DNA of 64,000 nucleotides from Clostridium minihomine. Lineage in GTDB: Bacteria > Bacillota > Clostridia > Oscillospirales > Acutalibacteraceae. The position numbers and the translations under genes are program-made. The stretch's first letter is position 1. Each line of letters opens with the position of its first letter. Below the pieces are notes generated by a model. It had not been told where the DNA came from, did no database searches, and saw nothing but the letters and a program-made list of their open reading frames with translations. The stretch lies in assembly GCF_900240385.1 (NCBI RefSeq), contig NZ_OEQH01000002.1:384488-448487 (forward strand), read 5' to 3'. This document shows positions 7,012 through 15,281 of this stretch, in pieces.

Positions 7012-7339
7012 ATGAAATTTGACAAAAAGCAAAATATTATTTATGGATTTTTTTTATTCGTCATTGTGGCAGGCTTCACCATTAAAAAAGTATTGCCCCC
7101 ATGGCATCCAGCACGAAATTGGGTTCATCTGCTATTTGGGATTCTATTCCTGCTTTTTTTTCTACAGCATATACAACGTATTTCGCTTAAAGCGTTCTCA
7201 TACGGAAGAACACCCCGGCAGAACCCCCCTGAATCAAAAAAAGGAATTATTTTGGAACATCGTATTGCTGCTGGCAAGTGCTTGGGGAGCCTTCCTCTAT
7301 TTTTCAGACTTTTTAGGATACAGTCTCTACCCTTTATAG
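7012..7339 (+). pseudogene. Small membrane protein, paralogue 1, broken at a T8 run
   Basis: The ATG at 7012 reads MKFDKKQNIIYGFFLFVIVAG and the motif PPWHPARNW, then enters a run of eight T (7154-7161). Removing one T joins it to the overlapping frame ending at 7339 (YNVFRLKRSH...SDFLGYSLYPL), giving a 108-residue protein that matches paralogues 2 and 3 along its length: a hydrophobic segment, P-W-x-P-x-R-x-W, a second hydrophobic segment, a charged loop, a third segment and the C-terminal motif FxDFLGYSL. As written the gene is frameshifted and the first frame runs on to 7428 with unrelated sequence. The homopolymer could be a slippery, phase-variable or miscalled site. The ribosome-binding site is weak. 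Confidence 0.6.
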
Positions 7340-7348
7340 AGATATGCT

Positions 7349-7378
7349 ATAAGGCCGCCGCAATCGCGACGGCCTTAT
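7349..7378 (+). terminator. Hairpin after membrane paralogue 1
   Basis: ATAAGGCCG (7349-7357) pairs with CGGCCTTAT (7370-7378). The following sequence (ATATTG) lacks a proper T-tract, so termination would be weak. It lies just after the corrected stop at 7339, which supports 7339 as the true gene end. Confidence 0.45.
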
Positions 7379-7538
7379 ATATTGAAACATATCCCATTGA
7401 TTTACTGAATCAAATTAAAAAACATTAGAAAACAGCAAAGAAAAAACAAAGACTTGGCTTACAAAACGGCCAGTTATATAAAGATATTTTTAAAATCAAT
7501 AAAATCGCCGTTAAATCATGGTGAAAGTTCACAGTTTC

Positions 7539-7567
7539 TTGCCGGGAATAAGAGCTTATGGTAAAAT
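7539..7567 (+). promoter_or_regulatory. Promoter candidate for membrane paralogue 2
   Basis: TTGCCG (7539-7544) and TAAAAT (7562-7567) with a 17-bp spacer, about 80 bp before the ATG at 7648. Each paralogue seems to be a separate transcription unit, since gaps of about 200 bp separate them. Confidence 0.4.
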
Positions 7568-7647
7568 GAAAAATAAATCACTGTGGTTTTGGTTAAAGTA
7601 ATTCGCATTAAATTTTAGAAAAAGAATTTTTTATGGGGGTAACCGGA

Positions 7648-7968
7648 ATGAAATATGTCAGGGAACACAATGGGATTCTTTTGATTATTCTTGTACTTTG
7701 TCTTCTTGTCAGCATGGCGGAATCTTCCTTTGCACCATGGAACCCTTCCCGGCGGTGGTTTAGCCTGTCTTATTGTATTTTCTTCGCTCTCTTTTTTATC
7801 GATGCTTTGTATGACAACAGGCATATGAGGCGCTATTATCAAGAGCAGGGAACGCAGGCCTCGGCGAAAATTCGCCTCAAACAGATTTTGGCAAACATAA
7901 CGCTGCTTATTCTCTGTGCATCAGCCAGCGTTCTAAGCTTTCATCGATTTTTGTATTGGTCATATTAA
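7648..7968 (+). CDS. Small three-helix membrane protein, paralogue 2
   Basis: A 106-residue hydrophobic protein of unknown function. Segment 1 is GILLIILVLCLLVSM (about 9-23), followed by the motif APWNPSRRW (29-37), segment 2 LSYCIFFALFFIDALY, a charged cytoplasmic-type stretch (RHMRRYYQEQ...RLKQ) and segment 3 ITLLILCASASVLSF, ending FLYWSY. The layout and the PW(H/N)P(S/A)RxW motif match paralogues 1 and 3. I chose ATG 7648, which has GGGGGT upstream, over the in-frame ATG at 7633, which has no ribosome-binding site. Small multi-helix proteins next to a peptide gene are often immunity proteins; this is inference only. Confidence 0.6.
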   Translation: MKYVREHNGILLIILVLCLLVSMAESSFAPWNPSRRWFSLSYCIFFALFFIDALYDNRHMRRYYQEQGTQASAKIRLKQILANITLLILCASASVLSFHRFLYWSY

Positions 7969-8199
7969 ATGAATCCCTTATAAGAGCAATTTCATATATA
8001 AGCTTTGTGCAAAAAAATTCTGCTCTTCGCAAAGCTGAATCTATGGTTGTCTTTCCAAAAACCTATTGAAAAGAAATATAACCTTATTTTGTGAAAATAG
8101 CGGGAACCATTGCATCTGTTCGCAGAATATGATAAGTTGTAAAAAAGTCGGTTTTTGTCTCATAAAAAAATCGGCCGAATAAGAAAACGAGGCGAAACG

Positions 8200-8589
8200 A
8201 TGAAACAGTTAAAGAATGAAAGCAAAGAAAAAGAAAATAAATTTCTTCGGGGAGCCTCTACCGCCATTGTCCTGATTGGCTTTGTAAAAAAGTTTTTCCC
8301 CTCAGGGGAGCCGCAAACCCGTTGGTTTGGTCTTCTTTTTGCCATTACGGTTGTCGTCGCTTTGGCCGCCACTTTATACGAACTGAGAAAAAAACTCCGC
8401 TCCTATCGAGAAGAAGAAATTGAGCCTTTGCTGGAAGCGAGTCAAACACCGAGGTCCCAGCGTATCAAGCAAATTGCGGGCAGCCTTACTTCTGCCGTAT
8501 GTTTGACTTTAGTCTCTGTTTATTTCTTCTGTGATTTTTTCGGCTATTCTCTCATGGAGCTTGCTAACCTGATTACCGGAAACGGATGA
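8200..8589 (+). CDS. Small three-helix membrane protein, paralogue 3
   Basis: A 129-residue paralogue of the two preceding genes. It has a longer charged N-terminus (KQLKNESKEKENK), segment 1 GASTAIVLIGFVKKFF, a diverged motif PSGEPQTRW, segment 2 LLFAITVVVALAATLY, a charged loop with an acidic patch (YREEEIEPLLE), segment 3 TSAVCLTLVSVYFFC and the C-terminal DFFGYSL motif shared with paralogue 1. The start ATG 8200 has a GAGGCG site; an upstream in-frame ATG at 8155 lacks one. The sequence is more diverged than 1 and 2, so the array is old or under diversifying selection. Function unknown. Confidence 0.65.
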   Translation: MKQLKNESKEKENKFLRGASTAIVLIGFVKKFFPSGEPQTRWFGLLFAITVVVALAATLYELRKKLRSYREEEIEPLLEASQTPRSQRIKQIAGSLTSAVCLTLVSVYFFCDFFGYSLMELANLITGNG

Positions 8590-8619
8590 AAAAAGGCTGC
8601 CGCAATTGCGGCAGCCTTT
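8588..8619 (-). terminator. Terminator of the serC-serA operon
   Basis: AAAGGCTGCCGCAA is a perfect inverted repeat with TTGCGGCAGCCTTT. On the minus strand it is followed by TTTTTTC. It also abuts the stop of paralogue 3 (8589) and may work from that side too. Confidence 0.85.
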
Positions 8620-8639
8620 GCTGTTTGAAAAAGGAAGAA

Positions 8640-9803
8640 TCAGCGGATCACTCGCAGGCGAATGATCTCTTCCCGCTGCTGCAACGTAGAAAGCGCAGCG
8701 TCGTCCACCTCTCCGGTGACATCCAAGATAGTATAAGCATAACCCTTTTTCGATTTGCTCTGCATGTTTTCAATGTTAATACCAGATCCCGCCATCACAC
8801 CCGAAAACAAGCTGATGGTATTGGGTACATTCCGATGGAAAATGCAGATTCGAACCGCGTGGGCACGGGGCATAGAAATGGAAGGCATATTCACAGAGTT
8901 GCGAATATTGCCGGTTTCCAAGAATTCCTTCAGTTCATCCACCGCCATGCGTGCGCAGTTTTCTTCCGATTCCGGTGTGGATGCACCCAGATGGGGAATT
9001 GCCAAAACACCGTCTACGCCGATCAGCTCGTCGGTGGGGAAATCGGTGGCATAGGCGCTGATTTTTCCGGATTTTAGTCCGGCTATCATCGCTGCGGTTT
9101 CTACCAGTTCGCCGCGGGCAAAGTTCAGAATCCGAACTTCGTCTTTCATCTTCTGAATGGATTCTTCGTTAATCAGGTATTTGGTATCCGGAGTCAGCGG
9201 CACATGCACCGTCAAATAGTCACAGTTTGCAAACACTTCATCCAATGTGCGGGCATGGTGTACCCAGCGGGACAACCCCCAGGCCGCATCTACAGAAAGG
9301 TATGGGTCGTAACCATAAACTTCCATGCCCAGGTTTTTAGCGGCATTCGCCACCTGAATTCCAATTGCCCCAAGGCCGATGACGCCAAGGCTTTTTCCTT
9401 TAATTTCAGGCCCGGCAAACTGGCTTTTTCCTTTTTCCACCAGCTTGCTGACTTCACTGCCTTTTCCCTTGAGTGTTTTCACCCATTCCAAAGCAGGAAG
9501 CATCCGGCGAGAAGTCAAAAACAGTGCCGAAATCACCAATTCCTTCACCGCATTGGCATTGGCACCGGGTGTGTTAAACACCACAATGCCCTGCTCGCTG
9601 CATTTGTCTACCGGAATATTATTCACCCCGGCCCCGGCTCTGGCAATGGCCAAAAGCTCCTCGGGAAGCTCCATTTCATGCATCGATGCGGAACGCACCA
9701 GAATTCCTTGGGGGTTTTCCATGTCACTGCTATATTCATAGTTCTGCCCAAAGCGGGTTAAACCTGTTTCTGCAATATTATTCAATGTTTTAATGCGGTA
9801 CAT
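8640..9803 (-). CDS. serA: D-3-phosphoglycerate dehydrogenase
   Basis: A 387-residue NAD-dependent dehydrogenase oxidising 3-phosphoglycerate to phosphohydroxypyruvate, the first step of serine synthesis. Visible features: the substrate-binding N-terminal part (ILVRSASMHEM, GAGVNNIPVDKC), the Rossmann NAD site GVIGLGAIGIQVANAAKNLG with the acidic YDPY, the catalytic Arg in NFARGELV, Glu in the DFPTDELIG region and His in IPHLGASTPESEENCA, and a C-terminal ACT-type domain (SGINIENMQSKSKKGYAYTILDV) that suggests serine feedback control. ATG 9803 follows AGGAAGAG; the frame extends to 9845 without a ribosome-binding site. serC lies 50 bp upstream and is transcribed first. Confidence 0.95.
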   Translation of the reverse strand: MYRIKTLNNIAETGLTRFGQNYEYSSDMENPQGILVRSASMHEMELPEELLAIARAGAGVNNIPVDKCSEQGIVVFNTPGANANAVKELVISALFLTSRRMLPALEWVKTLKGKGSEVSKLVEKGKSQFAGPEIKGKSLGVIGLGAIGIQVANAAKNLGMEVYGYDPYLSVDAAWGLSRWVHHARTLDEVFANCDYLTVHVPLTPDTKYLINEESIQKMKDEVRILNFARGELVETAAMIAGLKSGKISAYATDFPTDELIGVDGVLAIPHLGASTPESEENCARMAVDELKEFLETGNIRNSVNMPSISMPRAHAVRICIFHRNVPNTISLFSGVMAGSGINIENMQSKSKKGYAYTILDVTGEVDDAALSTLQQREEIIRLRVIR

Positions 9804-9853
9804 TCTATCTCTTCCTCTGTTCTTTCTGCAAGATAACAATATCAAAAATCGTT

Positions 9854-10939
9854 TTATGCGTTTTTCTTTTCAAAATCTGCCATGAATTCCACCAGCGCCT
9901 CTACACCCTTGATGGGCATGGCATTGTAAATGGAAGCGCGCATTCCGCCCACGCTGCGGTGACCTTTCAGGTTCACAAAACCGACGGCTTCCGCTTCTTT
10001 TACAAATTTGGCGTCCAGTTCCTCATTGCCGGTGACAAAGGGAACGTTCATCAAAGAACGATCTTTCTTTTCCACCGTGCCGCGGAATAGTTTGGATTGA
10101 TCCAGATAATTATAAAGAATTGCAGCCTTTTTCTCATTATGAGCTTTCATGCCTTCCAAAGAACCAAATTCCTTTTTAATCCATTCCAGCACCAAGCCGC
10201 AAATATAAATCGGGTAGCAGGGCGGCGTATTGAACATAGAGCCGTTGTCTGCATGAACCTTGTAATTAAACATAGTGGGGGTAATTTCCATAGCGTGGCC
10301 AATCAAGTCCTCACGGATGATCACAATGGTCAGGCCCGCAGGTGCCACATTCTTTTGGGCGCCTGCATACAGCACGCCAAACTTGGTCACATCAACCGGT
10401 TCGCTCAAAATGCAAGAAGAAATATCCGCTACCAGCGGCACATTTCCGGTTTCCGGCAACTTAGTATAGCGGGTGCCGTAAATGGTGTTGTTCATGCAAA
10501 TGTGGAAATAATCCGCATCAGGAGAAAAAGTGGACGGGTCAAGCTCTGGTATGTAGCTGAACATTTTATCTTTGGAAGAAGCCACAATACGAGCTTCACC
10601 GTAACGAGCCGCTTCTTTCTGGGCGTTAGCCGCCCATTGGCCTGTCACCACAAAATCAGCCTTACCGTTTTTCACCATCAGGTTCATGGGCACCATAGAA
10701 AACTGGGACCAGCCGCCCCCCTGCAAAAACAGCACCTTATAATTCTCGGGTATATTCATGAGCTCACGCAGGGAACTTTCCGCGGAGCCAATAATTCCTT
10801 CGTAGATTTTAGATCGGTGGGACATCTCCATCACAGACTGGCCGCTGCCCTGATAATCTAACATTTCTTCTGCCGCACGGCGCAGTACCGACTCCGGCAG
10901 GACGGAAGGACCCGCAGAAAAGTTGTAAACGCGTTTCAT
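9854..10939 (-). CDS. serC: Phosphoserine aminotransferase
   Basis: A 361-residue PLP-dependent class V aminotransferase converting 3-phosphohydroxypyruvate and glutamate to O-phosphoserine. It begins with the invariant YNFSAGPSVLP, has the phosphate/PLP segment LFLQGGGWSQFSM, the PLP Lys in YAGAQKNVAPAGL, and the C-terminal GHRSVGGMRASIYNAMP with the substrate-binding Arg. The length is the family standard. It has a good promoter (TTGACT, 17 bp, TATAAT) and a GGAGG site, and is followed by serA. No separate phosphoserine phosphatase is nearby; the histidine phosphatase at 16211 is too far away to be linked. Confidence 0.96.
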   Translation of the reverse strand: MKRVYNFSAGPSVLPESVLRRAAEEMLDYQGSGQSVMEMSHRSKIYEGIIGSAESSLRELMNIPENYKVLFLQGGGWSQFSMVPMNLMVKNGKADFVVTGQWAANAQKEAARYGEARIVASSKDKMFSYIPELDPSTFSPDADYFHICMNNTIYGTRYTKLPETGNVPLVADISSCILSEPVDVTKFGVLYAGAQKNVAPAGLTIVIIREDLIGHAMEITPTMFNYKVHADNGSMFNTPPCYPIYICGLVLEWIKKEFGSLEGMKAHNEKKAAILYNYLDQSKLFRGTVEKKDRSLMNVPFVTGNEELDAKFVKEAEAVGFVNLKGHRSVGGMRASIYNAMPIKGVEALVEFMADFEKKNA

Positions 10940-10975
10940 AAATAAACCTCCAATTGGTTATAAAATAATAGTTCA

Positions 10976-11004
10976 ATTATAGCTCTTTCAAAAAATCAAG
11001 TCAA
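10976..11004 (-). promoter_or_regulatory. Sigma-A promoter of serC-serA
   Basis: Minus-strand TTGACT (11004-10999), a 17-bp spacer and TATAAT (10981-10976), about 37 bp before the serC ATG. The rest of the 10940-11271 gap shows no gene, T-box or riboswitch that I recognise. Confidence 0.75.
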
Positions 11005-11271
11005 TTGCTGACAAGGAAAAAGCCTTTGCAATATTGCCCGTATTTCATGCCCAAAAACAGCCGATTTCCGGCATTTGTTCCTGTTTCAGACATTCTTCAC
11101 AGATGGGATCTGTTCAATTCTTGCTGACTTTGTTATACTAAAAACAAAAAAACGCTGTGCAAGGCTACTGGTAAAAAGCTCTAATTCCATTTCTTTGATG
11201 CTTTGAAAACCGCATTACGCCTAGATTTATAAAGAAAAAACATCCATAACTGCCAGAAAGGAAATAAAAAA

Positions 11272-12033
11272 ATGAAAAGGCTGATTTTGCTCTTACCCGC
11301 CGCAGGGCTGATTTGGTTTTGTATTCCCGCCCGCATCGGCATTTTAAACATCGGCAATTTGCTTGGCATAGGGCTTTGCGTCTTTCTAATTTTGTGGGGA
11401 CTGGTTCTTTCTCCGCTGAAAAAATGGGCGGAACGTTCCGGTCACACCAAAAGGTTACGGACAGTAAACCGTGTGCTGGCTTCCTTTCTTGCCGCGGGAC
11501 TTCTGTGGACAGCCATTTTAAGCATTCAAATGGCCGTTGCCTGTGCCGCCAAACCGCCGGCCAACACCCCCGCCGTGGTGTTGGGCAGTCAAGTGCAGGG
11601 AACCAACCCCAGCCGGGATTTGTGGGCGCGCATTCAGGCTGCCGAACAGTATCTGAAAGAAAATCCCCAGGCGGTCTGCATCGCCAGCGGCGGACAAGGC
11701 CCGGGGGAACAAATCAGCGAGGCCGTTGCCATTCGGGATAATCTGATCAAACGGGGCATTGAGCCGGAACGGATTTTTCTGGAGGATCAGTCCCGCAGCA
11801 CCGAAGAAAACATTCGGTTTTCCAAAGAAATTCTCATGCAGAAAGGGTTGGGAACAGACATTGCCGTGGTAACCGACGAATATCACCAGCTGCGATCCTC
11901 CTGGCTGGCCAAACGGCAAAACCTGACCCCCTATGCGGTAAATGCCAATACCCCTTGGTATATTTTTTCTGCCATGTATGCCCGGGAACTTCTTGCATTG
12001 ACCGCGGCTTCGCTTCCCTTCCCGGTCAGATAG
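11272..12033 (+). CDS. YdcF/SanA-type DUF218 membrane protein
   Basis: A 253-residue protein with two N-terminal hydrophobic regions (LILLLPAAGLIWFCIP and LGIGLCVFLILWGLVL), a third around LASFLAAGLLWTAIL, then the DUF218 domain outside the membrane: AVVLGSQVQGTNPSRDLWARI, CIASGGQGPGEQISEA, the acidic DQSRSTEENIRFSKEI and VTDEYHQLRSSWLA. These match the conserved blocks of the YdcF/SanA family (GS/A, SGG, SRST-EN, T-x-x-H-R). The family's biochemical role is unsettled; SanA affects envelope integrity. It is probably monocistronic: pyrC has its own promoter 60 bp after this stop. Confidence 0.85.
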   Translation: MKRLILLLPAAGLIWFCIPARIGILNIGNLLGIGLCVFLILWGLVLSPLKKWAERSGHTKRLRTVNRVLASFLAAGLLWTAILSIQMAVACAAKPPANTPAVVLGSQVQGTNPSRDLWARIQAAEQYLKENPQAVCIASGGQGPGEQISEAVAIRDNLIKRGIEPERIFLEDQSRSTEENIRFSKEILMQKGLGTDIAVVTDEYHQLRSSWLAKRQNLTPYAVNANTPWYIFSAMYARELLALTAASLPFPVR

Positions 12034-12089
12034 ACAGATTAGCAAATAAGTTGCGGCAAATGTCTTTGTTTTTCGGGACAGTTGTGCGG

Positions 12090-12118
12090 TTTACGGAATA
12101 TCTCAAATCATGTATAAT
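12090..12118 (+). promoter_or_regulatory. Promoter of pyrC
   Basis: TTTACG (12090-12095), a 17-bp spacer and a perfect TATAAT (12113-12118), 30 bp before the pyrC ATG. The short leader leaves no room for a PyrR-type attenuator. Confidence 0.65.
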
Positions 12119-12148
12119 AAGTAAAATAGAAAGTGGGAGGCGGCAAAC

Positions 12149-13429
12149 ATGGGGGAACAACTCTTGCTCATACGGGGTGCCCGGGTTTTGGATCCGGAAA
12201 GCAAAACCGATCGGATTCTGGACATCCTGATACAAAACGGAATCATCGCCCGTATCGGAGAAGATCTTTCGGCACAAGACGCACAGGTGATTGAGGCCGA
12301 AGGGCTCACAGCGGCACCGGGACTGGTGGACATGCATGTGCATCTTCGCGATCCGGGTTTTACTGAAAAAGAAGATATTCTAAGCGGCTGCCGGGCCGCG
12401 GCGGCCGGAGGCGTCACCAGCCTTTTGGCAATGCCAAACACCAACCCGGTTACGGACACGCCCCAGGTGGCACAGGATATTTTGTCCCGGGCCAAGGAAG
12501 CAGACGCGCGGGTCTATGTAACGGCTGCCATTACCACCGGGCTGAAAAGCGAACGCCTGACCGATCTTGCCGCACTAAAACAAGCGGGAATCACCGCTGT
12601 GTCTGACGATGGCCGCCCGGTCACCGACACCCGCCTGATGGCTCAGGGAATGATCCATGCAGCGGAGTTGGGACTGAAAGTCGTGTCCCACTGCGAAGAT
12701 TTGTATCTGGCAGAAGGCGGCATTATGAATGAAGGCGAAATCAGCCGTCAGCTGGGTGTTCCCGGAATTCCCGGCGCAGCAGAAGACTGCGGCACTGCCC
12801 GTGATATTACGTTAGCAGAATCATATGGCGTACCCATTCACATCTGCCACGTAAGCACCGCTGTTTCTGCCGCGATGATTCGAGATGCCAAGCGCCGCGG
12901 CGTGGGTGTTACCGCAGAAACTGCCCCCCATTACTTTTCTCTGACTGACAAAGCCCTGCTGGGCAAAAATCCGGACTGCCGGATGAATCCTCCCCTTCGC
13001 ACCGAAGAGGACAGGCTGGCCATTCAAAAGGCGTTGCAAGACGGCACCTTAGATGCCATCGCCACCGACCACGCCCCCCATACTCCCGCTGAAAAATCCA
13101 ACTTTTTAACTGCCCCCAACGGCTCCATCGGAATGGAAACTTCCCTTTCTGTGGGAATTACTTATCTGGTGAACACCGGTATTCTCACGCTTGGCCAATT
13201 GATTCACAAAATGTCCACGGCTCCGGCGGATATTTTAGGAATTCCCGGGGGAAGGCTTCGGGAAGGTCAGCCGGCAGATCTGGTGCTGTTTGACGAAACT
13301 GAGCGCTGGACAGTGGATCCCGCCCAATTGCACGGCAAAAGCCGCAATGTTCCCTTCGCCGGAATGGAACTGACCGGCAAGGTCAAATATACGGTTTGCC
13401 GGGGAAAAATCGTTTATCCGAAAGCATAA
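12149..13429 (+). CDS. pyrC: Dihydroorotase
   Basis: A 426-residue class I dihydroorotase (Bacillus PyrC type, amidohydrolase superfamily) that cyclises carbamoyl aspartate to dihydroorotate, step three of pyrimidine synthesis. Metal ligands lie in DMHVHLRDPG, SHCEDL and ICHVST, and in the catalytic ATDHAPHTPAEK; NTNPVTDTP and the MNPPLR substrate segment are also there. The length is normal. An AAGTGGGAGG site precedes the ATG. It is followed by a terminator, so pyrF-pyrK-pyrD are probably expressed separately. pyrB, carA/B and pyrE are not in the window. Confidence 0.96.
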   Translation: MGEQLLLIRGARVLDPESKTDRILDILIQNGIIARIGEDLSAQDAQVIEAEGLTAAPGLVDMHVHLRDPGFTEKEDILSGCRAAAAGGVTSLLAMPNTNPVTDTPQVAQDILSRAKEADARVYVTAAITTGLKSERLTDLAALKQAGITAVSDDGRPVTDTRLMAQGMIHAAELGLKVVSHCEDLYLAEGGIMNEGEISRQLGVPGIPGAAEDCGTARDITLAESYGVPIHICHVSTAVSAAMIRDAKRRGVGVTAETAPHYFSLTDKALLGKNPDCRMNPPLRTEEDRLAIQKALQDGTLDAIATDHAPHTPAEKSNFLTAPNGSIGMETSLSVGITYLVNTGILTLGQLIHKMSTAPADILGIPGGRLREGQPADLVLFDETERWTVDPAQLHGKSRNVPFAGMELTGKVKYTVCRGKIVYPKA

Positions 13430-13460
13430 AACGTCTGCCCCTTGCGGGCGGCGTTTTTCC
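13427..13460 (+). terminator. Terminator after pyrC
   Basis: AAAACGTCTGCCC pairs with GGGCGGCGTTTTT (one G-T pair, one mismatch) around a short loop and ends in five T. It starts at the pyrC stop codon. Confidence 0.75.
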
Positions 13461-13581
13461 ATAAGCAGAACTATTGTAATCCGGAATAGTTTACTTTTTC
13501 AGACAATCAGCTGAAATGAAATTCATCGCCATTTTACCACACCGGTTTTTCCGGTGATTAGATTCAGGAGGATACTGTTTT

Positions 13582-14511
13582 ATGTCATTGGATACCCTTA
13601 TTGAGAAAATCATTCAGAAACAAAACCCCACCGTGGCGGGTCTTGACCCCAAATTGGAATATATTCCTTCTTATTTGAAAGAAGAATCTTATCAAAAGTT
13701 CGGCAAAACATTGGAAGGCGCAGCCGACGCGGTGCTTCACTTTAACAAGGCTTTGATTGACGAACTGGCTCCCATCGTCCCCGCCATCAAACCCCAATGC
13801 GCTTACTATGAGGCGCTGGGATGGCCGGGCATGCGCGCTTTGGCAGAAACCATTTCCTATGCCAAGGAAAAGGGATTATTTGTAATTACCGACGGAAAGC
13901 GCAATGACATCGGCAGCACCATGGAAGCGTATGCGGATGCCCATTTGGGCAAAACCGAGGTAGAAGGTCAGAAATTTGCCGCCTTTGACGGCGATGCCCT
14001 GACGGTTAACGGCTATCTGGGCTCCGACGGCATCAAGCCCCTTTTGGGACTGTGCAAGCGAGAGGACAAAGGTATTTTTGTTCTGGTAAAAACCTCAAAT
14101 CCTTCTTCTGGCGAATTGCAGGATCAAAAACTGAAAAATGGCAAAACGATTTATTACACTATGGGTATGATGTGTGAACAGTGGGGCGAACTGCTACCAG
14201 GTGCTTATGTGTATTCGGGAGTAGGCGCTGTGGTGGGCGCTACCTATCCGGAACAGCTTCGCGAGCTGCGCATTGAATTCCCCCATACCTTTTTCCTGGT
14301 TCCCGGTTACGGGGCACAGGGCGGCGGCGCCAGCGACGTGGCCCCGGCTTTTGATGCCAGCGGGCTGGGTGCCGTCATTAACGCCTCCCGCAGCATCCTG
14401 TGTGCCTGGCAAAAGGAAAACGCCCCTGAGCAGGAATTCGCCAAGGCGGCTGCCCGGGAGGCCATTCGGATGCGGGATGACATTACAGAAAAAATCGGGA
14501 GGATTGGATAA
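13582..14511 (+). CDS. pyrF: Orotidine-5'-phosphate decarboxylase, long form
   Basis: A 309-residue decarboxylase making UMP from OMP. The catalytic DxKxxD motif is DGKRNDIGST, preceded by the substrate strand VAGLDPKLEYIP and followed by the phosphate-binding end (FLVPGYGAQGGGASDV, INASRSILCA). The length (309 against about 235 for the short form) and the GWPGMRAL segment place it in subfamily 2, common in Clostridia. An AGGAGG site precedes the ATG. It overlaps the ribosome-binding region of pyrK, so the two are translationally close. No PyrR or attenuator sequence is recognised in the 150-bp gap upstream. Confidence 0.95.
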   Translation: MSLDTLIEKIIQKQNPTVAGLDPKLEYIPSYLKEESYQKFGKTLEGAADAVLHFNKALIDELAPIVPAIKPQCAYYEALGWPGMRALAETISYAKEKGLFVITDGKRNDIGSTMEAYADAHLGKTEVEGQKFAAFDGDALTVNGYLGSDGIKPLLGLCKREDKGIFVLVKTSNPSSGELQDQKLKNGKTIYYTMGMMCEQWGELLPGAYVYSGVGAVVGATYPEQLRELRIEFPHTFFLVPGYGAQGGGASDVAPAFDASGLGAVINASRSILCAWQKENAPEQEFAKAAAREAIRMRDDITEKIGRIG

Positions 14512-14513
14512 TA

Positions 14514-15278
14514 GTGATGGACACCAAATTGTGTGAGATTATCTATCAAAAACAGCCTGCTCCGGGCGTACATGACTGGATTGTAGATGCAGAAGAGTTG
14601 GCAAAGGATTCCTGTCCAGGCCAGTTCGTCCATGTTCTGGTTCCGGGCAAAACGCTGCGCCGCCCCATTTCTATTTGTGACATTGATGCAGAAAACGGAA
14701 CCCTGCGGCTGGTTTTTCAGGAACGGGGCGAAGGCACCGAAATTTTGGGGCAAAAAAAGCTGGGTGACACGTTGGATTTGCTGGGGCCTTTGGGCCACGG
14801 CTTTGATTTGGGTGACACCGGCCGCCGGGCGCTCTTTGTGGGCGGCGGAATTGGCGTTCCTCCCCTTCTGGCGGCGGCGCGGCCCTTTGGCAAAAATGCA
14901 ACGGTAGTGCTGGGCTTTCAAAATAAGGAATCGGTAATTCTGGCCCGGGATTTCGCACTGGCGGGCTGTCAGGTCTTTGTGGCCACCGACGACGGAAGCA
15001 TGGGCTTTCACGGGTTGGTTACAGACTGTGCCAGACAGTATGCGGATGTAGATGTTCTGTTTGCCTGCGGGCCAAAGCCCATGCTGAAATCTCTTTTGAC
15101 ACTGGCGGAGGAAAAACAAATTCCTGCCCAATTTTCACTGGAAGAACGCATGGCCTGCGGCGTGGGCGCCTGTCTTGGCTGCGCCACCAAAACCATAGTG
15201 GACGGCAAAGAGCAGTATCTTCACGTCTGTAAGAACGGCCCTGTGTTTGACAGCCGCAGTATTGTTTGGGAGGGTTAA
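14514..15278 (+). CDS. pyrK: Dihydroorotate dehydrogenase B, electron transfer subunit
   Basis: A 254-residue FAD/[2Fe-2S] subunit that passes electrons from dihydroorotate oxidation by PyrD to NAD. Order of domains: FAD-binding barrel (GQFVHVLV, LRRPISICD), NAD-binding domain (ALFVGGGIGVPPLLAAA), and the C-terminal cluster loop ERMACGVGACLGCATK with the fourth Cys in YLHVCKNGPVF. GTG 14514 is 10 bp after GGGAGG and is directly followed by an ATG at 14517, so either could be used. The gene begins 3 bp after pyrF and ends 3 bp before pyrD, as expected for a heterotetrameric enzyme. Confidence 0.95.
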   Translation: MMDTKLCEIIYQKQPAPGVHDWIVDAEELAKDSCPGQFVHVLVPGKTLRRPISICDIDAENGTLRLVFQERGEGTEILGQKKLGDTLDLLGPLGHGFDLGDTGRRALFVGGGIGVPPLLAAARPFGKNATVVLGFQNKESVILARDFALAGCQVFVATDDGSMGFHGLVTDCARQYADVDVLFACGPKPMLKSLLTLAEEKQIPAQFSLEERMACGVGACLGCATKTIVDGKEQYLHVCKNGPVFDSRSIVWEG

Positions 15279-15281
15279 GAA

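Noticed and set aside
7340-7428. C-terminal extension of the first membrane paralogue in frame 1
   Set aside because: Beyond the T8 run this frame has no similarity to the paralogues, and it runs through the hairpin at 7349-7378; the other frame aligns to the natural end at 7339.
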